Shown here: piece by piece, positions 30,842 through 33,570 of the stretch
Layout: every line of letters begins with the position of its first letter
Numbering within the stretch: position 1 is the stretch's first letter
Source: Myxococcales bacterium
GTDB taxonomy: Bacteria > Myxococcota > Myxococcia > Myxococcales > Myxococcaceae
Direction: 5' to 3'
Assembly: GCA_003153055.1 (NCBI GenBank)
Contig: PMBV01000037.1
Span: 1 to 33,570 of the forward strand
DNA: 33,570 bases
Program-made: the position numbers and the translations under genes
The notes under the pieces: model-generated
The model's input: the letters and a program-made list of their open reading frames with translations, nothing else
Told to the model about the DNA's origin: nothing
Databases searched by the model: none

Positions 30842-32284
30842 ATGGTGCGTCGAGCTCGAGTCGGTCTTGTGGTCCTGTGCTTCCTGTCGTGGTCCTCGCT
30901 GGGCGCGGAGCCGGCGCTCACCGACGCGATGCAAGTGCCGCGGCCGGCCGGCCCGGAGTACTTCGGCCTGTACCTCAAGGGCCAGAAGGTCGGCTACATG
31001 GTGAGCGAGCTGACGATTTCACCCAAGAAGGACGCGGTCACCTCGCGCAACGAGATTCACGTTCGGGCGAAGGTGCAGGCGGCGGTGACCGAGCGCCACG
31101 TCACCGAGACGAAGGTGTTCGAGTCGAAGCCCGGCGGCCGGCTGTTGTCCTTCGTGATGGAGCAAAAAGGCGACGGCGGGGCGCAGACGCTGGAGGGCAG
31201 CGCGACGCCCGGCGGGTTCCGGGTGCTGAGGAAGCGGCCGCAGCGGCCCAATGAGACGCTCTCGCTCCAGGCGCCCAAGGAGGTGGTGGAGGACGCGGAT
31301 CAGGTACGGGTGGCGCTCAAGCGCAACGCGACGGTGGAGGGCGTGGTGACCGACACCACCGACCTCGAGCAGTACAAGGTGACGACCACGCTGGGGCCGA
31401 GCGAGGTGCGGAGCATTGGAGGGGTCAAGGTGAAGGTCCGCCGGGTCGAGACCCTATCGGACAAGGAGAAGGTGCCGACCAGCATCTGGGTCGACGAGGG
31501 TGGCCGCATCTTGGAGATGCACTACGGGCCCACGATGACGGCGGTAGCCGAGCCGCCCGACGTGGCCAAGCGCATCGACGTGGTCGAGCTGTTCCCGTTG
31601 ACGCGGGTGGCGCTGCCGAAGCCGCTGCCGCCGACGGCGCGCCAGGTACCGGGTCAGCTGGTGATGCTGATGGCCGACCTCCCCGAGAAGTTCCAGGTCG
31701 ATACCTACCGGCAGACCTTCGTGCGGAAGCCGAACGACACGGTCGAGGTGACCATCTCCACGAAGCTCCCCAAGGTGCACAAGCCTCGCCCGCTGGTCGA
31801 CCCCAACGGAGGCGAGAACCTCAAGACCTCCATCGTCATCGAGTCAGACGCGCCGGAGATCAAGAAGCTCGCCAAACAGATCGCCAGCGACGAGAAGGAC
31901 GCCTGGGAGACGGCGAAGAAGGTGTCGCGCTGGGTGAACCAGCACATGGCGAAGGATTATGGCGCCTCGAGCGACCGGGCGACGGACGTGCTGAGAGAGC
32001 TGAAGGGCGACTGCACCGAGCACTCGCTGCTGACGGTGTCTCTGTTGCGGGCCCTCGGCATTCCAGCCAAGCGCATCGACGGCGTGGTGTATCTGATGAA
32101 CGAGGACCAGGTGCCTGCGCTGTACTGGCACGAGTGGGTCGAGGCCTACATCGGGGAGTGGACCCAGCTCGATCCGACCTTCGGGCAAGACGTGGCTGAC
32201 TCCACGCACTTCGCGGTGGGAGAAGAGGCCCGGGCGGAGATCACCCCGCTCATCGGGTCGATTCGCGTGCTCGAGGTGCGCTGA
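30842..32284 (+). CDS. Secreted transglutaminase-like protein
   Basis: 480 residues from the ATG at 30842 (agggtg about 8 nt upstream; a GTG three codons earlier is also in frame). The signal peptide is MVRRARVGLVVLCFLSWSSLGA. A beta-rich N-terminal half of about 40-310 precedes a transglutaminase-like cysteine-protease-fold domain at about 335-460. The catalytic triad is visible: Cys391 in LKGDCTEHSLL, His430 in YWHEWVEAYI, Asp444 in TQLDPTFG. Family members act as peptidases, amidases or cross-linkers, often on cell-envelope substrates; the substrate here is unknown. Single-gene unit, convergent with the DUF255 gene. Confidence 0.88.
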   Translation: MVRRARVGLVVLCFLSWSSLGAEPALTDAMQVPRPAGPEYFGLYLKGQKVGYMVSELTISPKKDAVTSRNEIHVRAKVQAAVTERHVTETKVFESKPGGRLLSFVMEQKGDGGAQTLEGSATPGGFRVLRKRPQRPNETLSLQAPKEVVEDADQVRVALKRNATVEGVVTDTTDLEQYKVTTTLGPSEVRSIGGVKVKVRRVETLSDKEKVPTSIWVDEGGRILEMHYGPTMTAVAEPPDVAKRIDVVELFPLTRVALPKPLPPTARQVPGQLVMLMADLPEKFQVDTYRQTFVRKPNDTVEVTISTKLPKVHKPRPLVDPNGGENLKTSIVIESDAPEIKKLAKQIASDEKDAWETAKKVSRWVNQHMAKDYGASSDRATDVLRELKGDCTEHSLLTVSLLRALGIPAKRIDGVVYLMNEDQVPALYWHEWVEAYIGEWTQLDPTFGQDVADSTHFAVGEEARAEITPLIGSIRVLEVR

Positions 32285-32459
32285 CCCCTCTCACACCGAC
32301 GTCTCGGGTCGACTCGGTGGCGCCGATCCCCTACGTTTCCGCTCACCGACCGCGCGACGAAGCCGATTCCCGTCTCCGTCTTTCCGAGAGCCGTCCCCGC
32401 GCCCGCGAACGCTCCCGCTCCCGGTCGCGCACCCGGCAGTTCCATCCCTCCCACTGGGC

Positions 32460-33570
32460 TCAAAGCGAGCCCGATGGACGCGCGAAGAGGAGATGTCTGA
32501 GCTCCTCGGCGGTCGTGACCGGCGCCTGGCAGGTCGAGTGGCGGCAGAGGTACGCCGCGGCTTCTCCATGCGCGCGGCGATCCTTCAGCACATCCGCGGC
32601 CACCGAGGGAATGGGGGTTCCGGTCAGCAGCCGGTGCACCGACACGGTGGGGAGGTAGGTGTCTTGGATGAGGCGGAGGAGCGGGGCCAGTCCTGCGTCG
32701 GTGCCCACGAGTGTCAATTCGGGAGACCCATCGGTGAGCGCATCGGCGGCGAGCCAGAGGTGCCCGAAGGCGAACGGGTTCTCCAGCATCGGCTCCTTCA
32801 TGCGCTCGAGGTAGGCTGTGGCGCGCTCGAGGTGGACGGCCTTGCCAGTGAGGGCGCTCAAGGCGAGCTGAGCCTCGGTCAACGTCGACGCCCCCGAGGG
32901 GAACGCGTTGTCGTGGAGCGCGTAGGTCGGCACCAGCAGGTCCGTCTGGCCCTTGGGCGCCACGAGGTAGGCCTGGCGCTGCGGGTCCCAGAAGCGCTGG
33001 TGTGCGAGGTCGGCGAGCTCGTCGGCCGCCTCGAGGTACCTGGGCTCGAAGGTGGCTTGGTAGAGCGAGACCAGACCCAAGGCGAGGTTTCCGTAATCTT
33101 CCAGGAGCCCCTCGAGGCGAGCCGTCCCCTGCTGGAACGAGCGCTGGAGGCGGCCGTCGGGACCTCGCATGGACGCGAGGACGAAGTCCGCCGCGCGCTG
33201 GGCGGCCTTGGCCCAGTCAGGCCTACCGAAGACCTTCGACGCGAAGGCGAGGCCATGCACCATCAGGCCGTTCCAGCCAGCGAGGACCTTGTCGTCTCGA
33301 CTCGGGGCCACGCGTGAGGCCCTCACCTCGAGGAGTCGGCGCCGGCCCGCCGCGAGCCGCCGGTGGACCTCGTCCATGGGGAGCCCCAAGTCCTTCGACA
33401 GGTCCCCTTCGTCGCGCGCGGCCTGGAGCACGGTGGCGCCGCCCTCGAAGTTCCCTCGGGGGCCGATGTCGAAGTGCGCCTTGAGGAGCCGCGCGTCGAC
33501 GGCGTCCTCCACGGCGAGGTCGATCTGCTCCGGGCGCCAGACGAAGAAGCGGCCCTCCTCGCCCTCGCTG
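32460..33570 (-). CDS. DUF255/YyaL-type protein, C-terminal part (5' end outside window)
   Basis: 369 codons are visible and the frame is open to the right edge, where it reads SEGEEGRFFVWRPEQI, the hallmark segment after the thioredoxin-like DUF255 domain in YyaL/SPATA20-type proteins. The (alpha/alpha)6-barrel follows, with DDKVLAGWNGLMVHGLAFAS, LLEDYGNLALGLVSLYQAT and HDNAFPSGASTLTEAQLAL, all conserved in the family. The C terminus has CRHSTCQAPVTTAEELRHLL, the usual closing segment. The full protein is normally about 650-700 residues. Function is not settled; sugar epimerase-like or redox roles have been suggested from the fold. Confidence 0.88.
   Translation of the reverse strand, partial: SEGEEGRFFVWRPEQIDLAVEDAVDARLLKAHFDIGPRGNFEGGATVLQAARDEGDLSKDLGLPMDEVHRRLAAGRRRLLEVRASRVAPSRDDKVLAGWNGLMVHGLAFASKVFGRPDWAKAAQRAADFVLASMRGPDGRLQRSFQQGTARLEGLLEDYGNLALGLVSLYQATFEPRYLEAADELADLAHQRFWDPQRQAYLVAPKGQTDLLVPTYALHDNAFPSGASTLTEAQLALSALTGKAVHLERATAYLERMKEPMLENPFAFGHLWLAADALTDGSPELTLVGTDAGLAPLLRLIQDTYLPTVSVHRLLTGTPIPSVAADVLKDRRAHGEAAAYLCRHSTCQAPVTTAEELRHLLFARPSGSL

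Noticed and set aside
32285..32459. Pyrimidine-rich gap between the transglutaminase and DUF255 genes
   Set aside because: Only weak 4-bp dyads and no coding signal; nothing supportable beyond a convergent intergenic gap.

Overview
The window looks like chromosomal DNA of a high-GC member of the Myxococcota. The evidence is the very high G/C use at third codon positions, an alkaline phosphatase ending in a MYXO-CTERM-like sorting tail (Cys, hydrophobic helix, RRRR), a TIGR02996-type 'repeat-companion' protein, many lipoproteins, and a long secreted protein built from DVDCGG-type cysteine repeats. I saw no rRNA, tRNA, CRISPR array, transposase or integrase.

Layout. 1-4979 (+): an energy-transduction and uptake locus, exbB (cut by the window edge), exbD, tonB, a TonB-dependent receptor that carries its own TonB-like domain at its N terminus, and a lipoprotein. 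5228-7938 (+): a small OB-fold-like periplasmic protein (DUF3299-like) translationally coupled to a secreted alkaline phosphatase. 8163-10376 (+): a 13-repeat cysteine-rich secreted protein. 10548-10946 (-): a small unknown protein. 11395-14831 (+): a tight run of GT21 glycosyltransferase, GNAT acyltransferase, PlsC-type acyltransferase and ureohydrolase that could make an unusual amino- or glycolipid. 14857-17273 (-): an orphan PhoB-like response regulator downstream of a PanP-type aspartate decarboxylase (beta-alanine for CoA). 17470-19427 (-): an AraC/GyrI-like regulator coupled to an alpha/beta hydrolase. 19536-24530 (-): DUF4253 protein, TIGR02996 protein, beta-helix lipoprotein, Cys/Gly-rich lipoprotein and an ECF sigma factor. 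A good ECF-type promoter (GGAAC-N17-CGTC) lies in front of the Cys/Gly-rich lipoprotein. 24732-25589 (-): argB.

25634-27900: the most accessory-looking part. A PD-(D/E)XK nuclease-like gene and an AAA/ABC-type ATPase gene overlap by 4 nt, have visibly lower GC than their neighbours, and are bracketed by 38-bp imperfect direct repeats. One repeat copy is the 3' end of the neighbouring membrane-protein gene. This is my best candidate for an undescribed, probably mobile, defence-like module.

27863-33570: a polytopic membrane protein overlapping an AstD-type aldehyde dehydrogenase (-), a secreted transglutaminase-like protein (+), and the C-terminal part of a DUF255/YyaL-type protein (-) that runs off the right edge.

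All functions are read from sequence motifs and family memory; no search was run.
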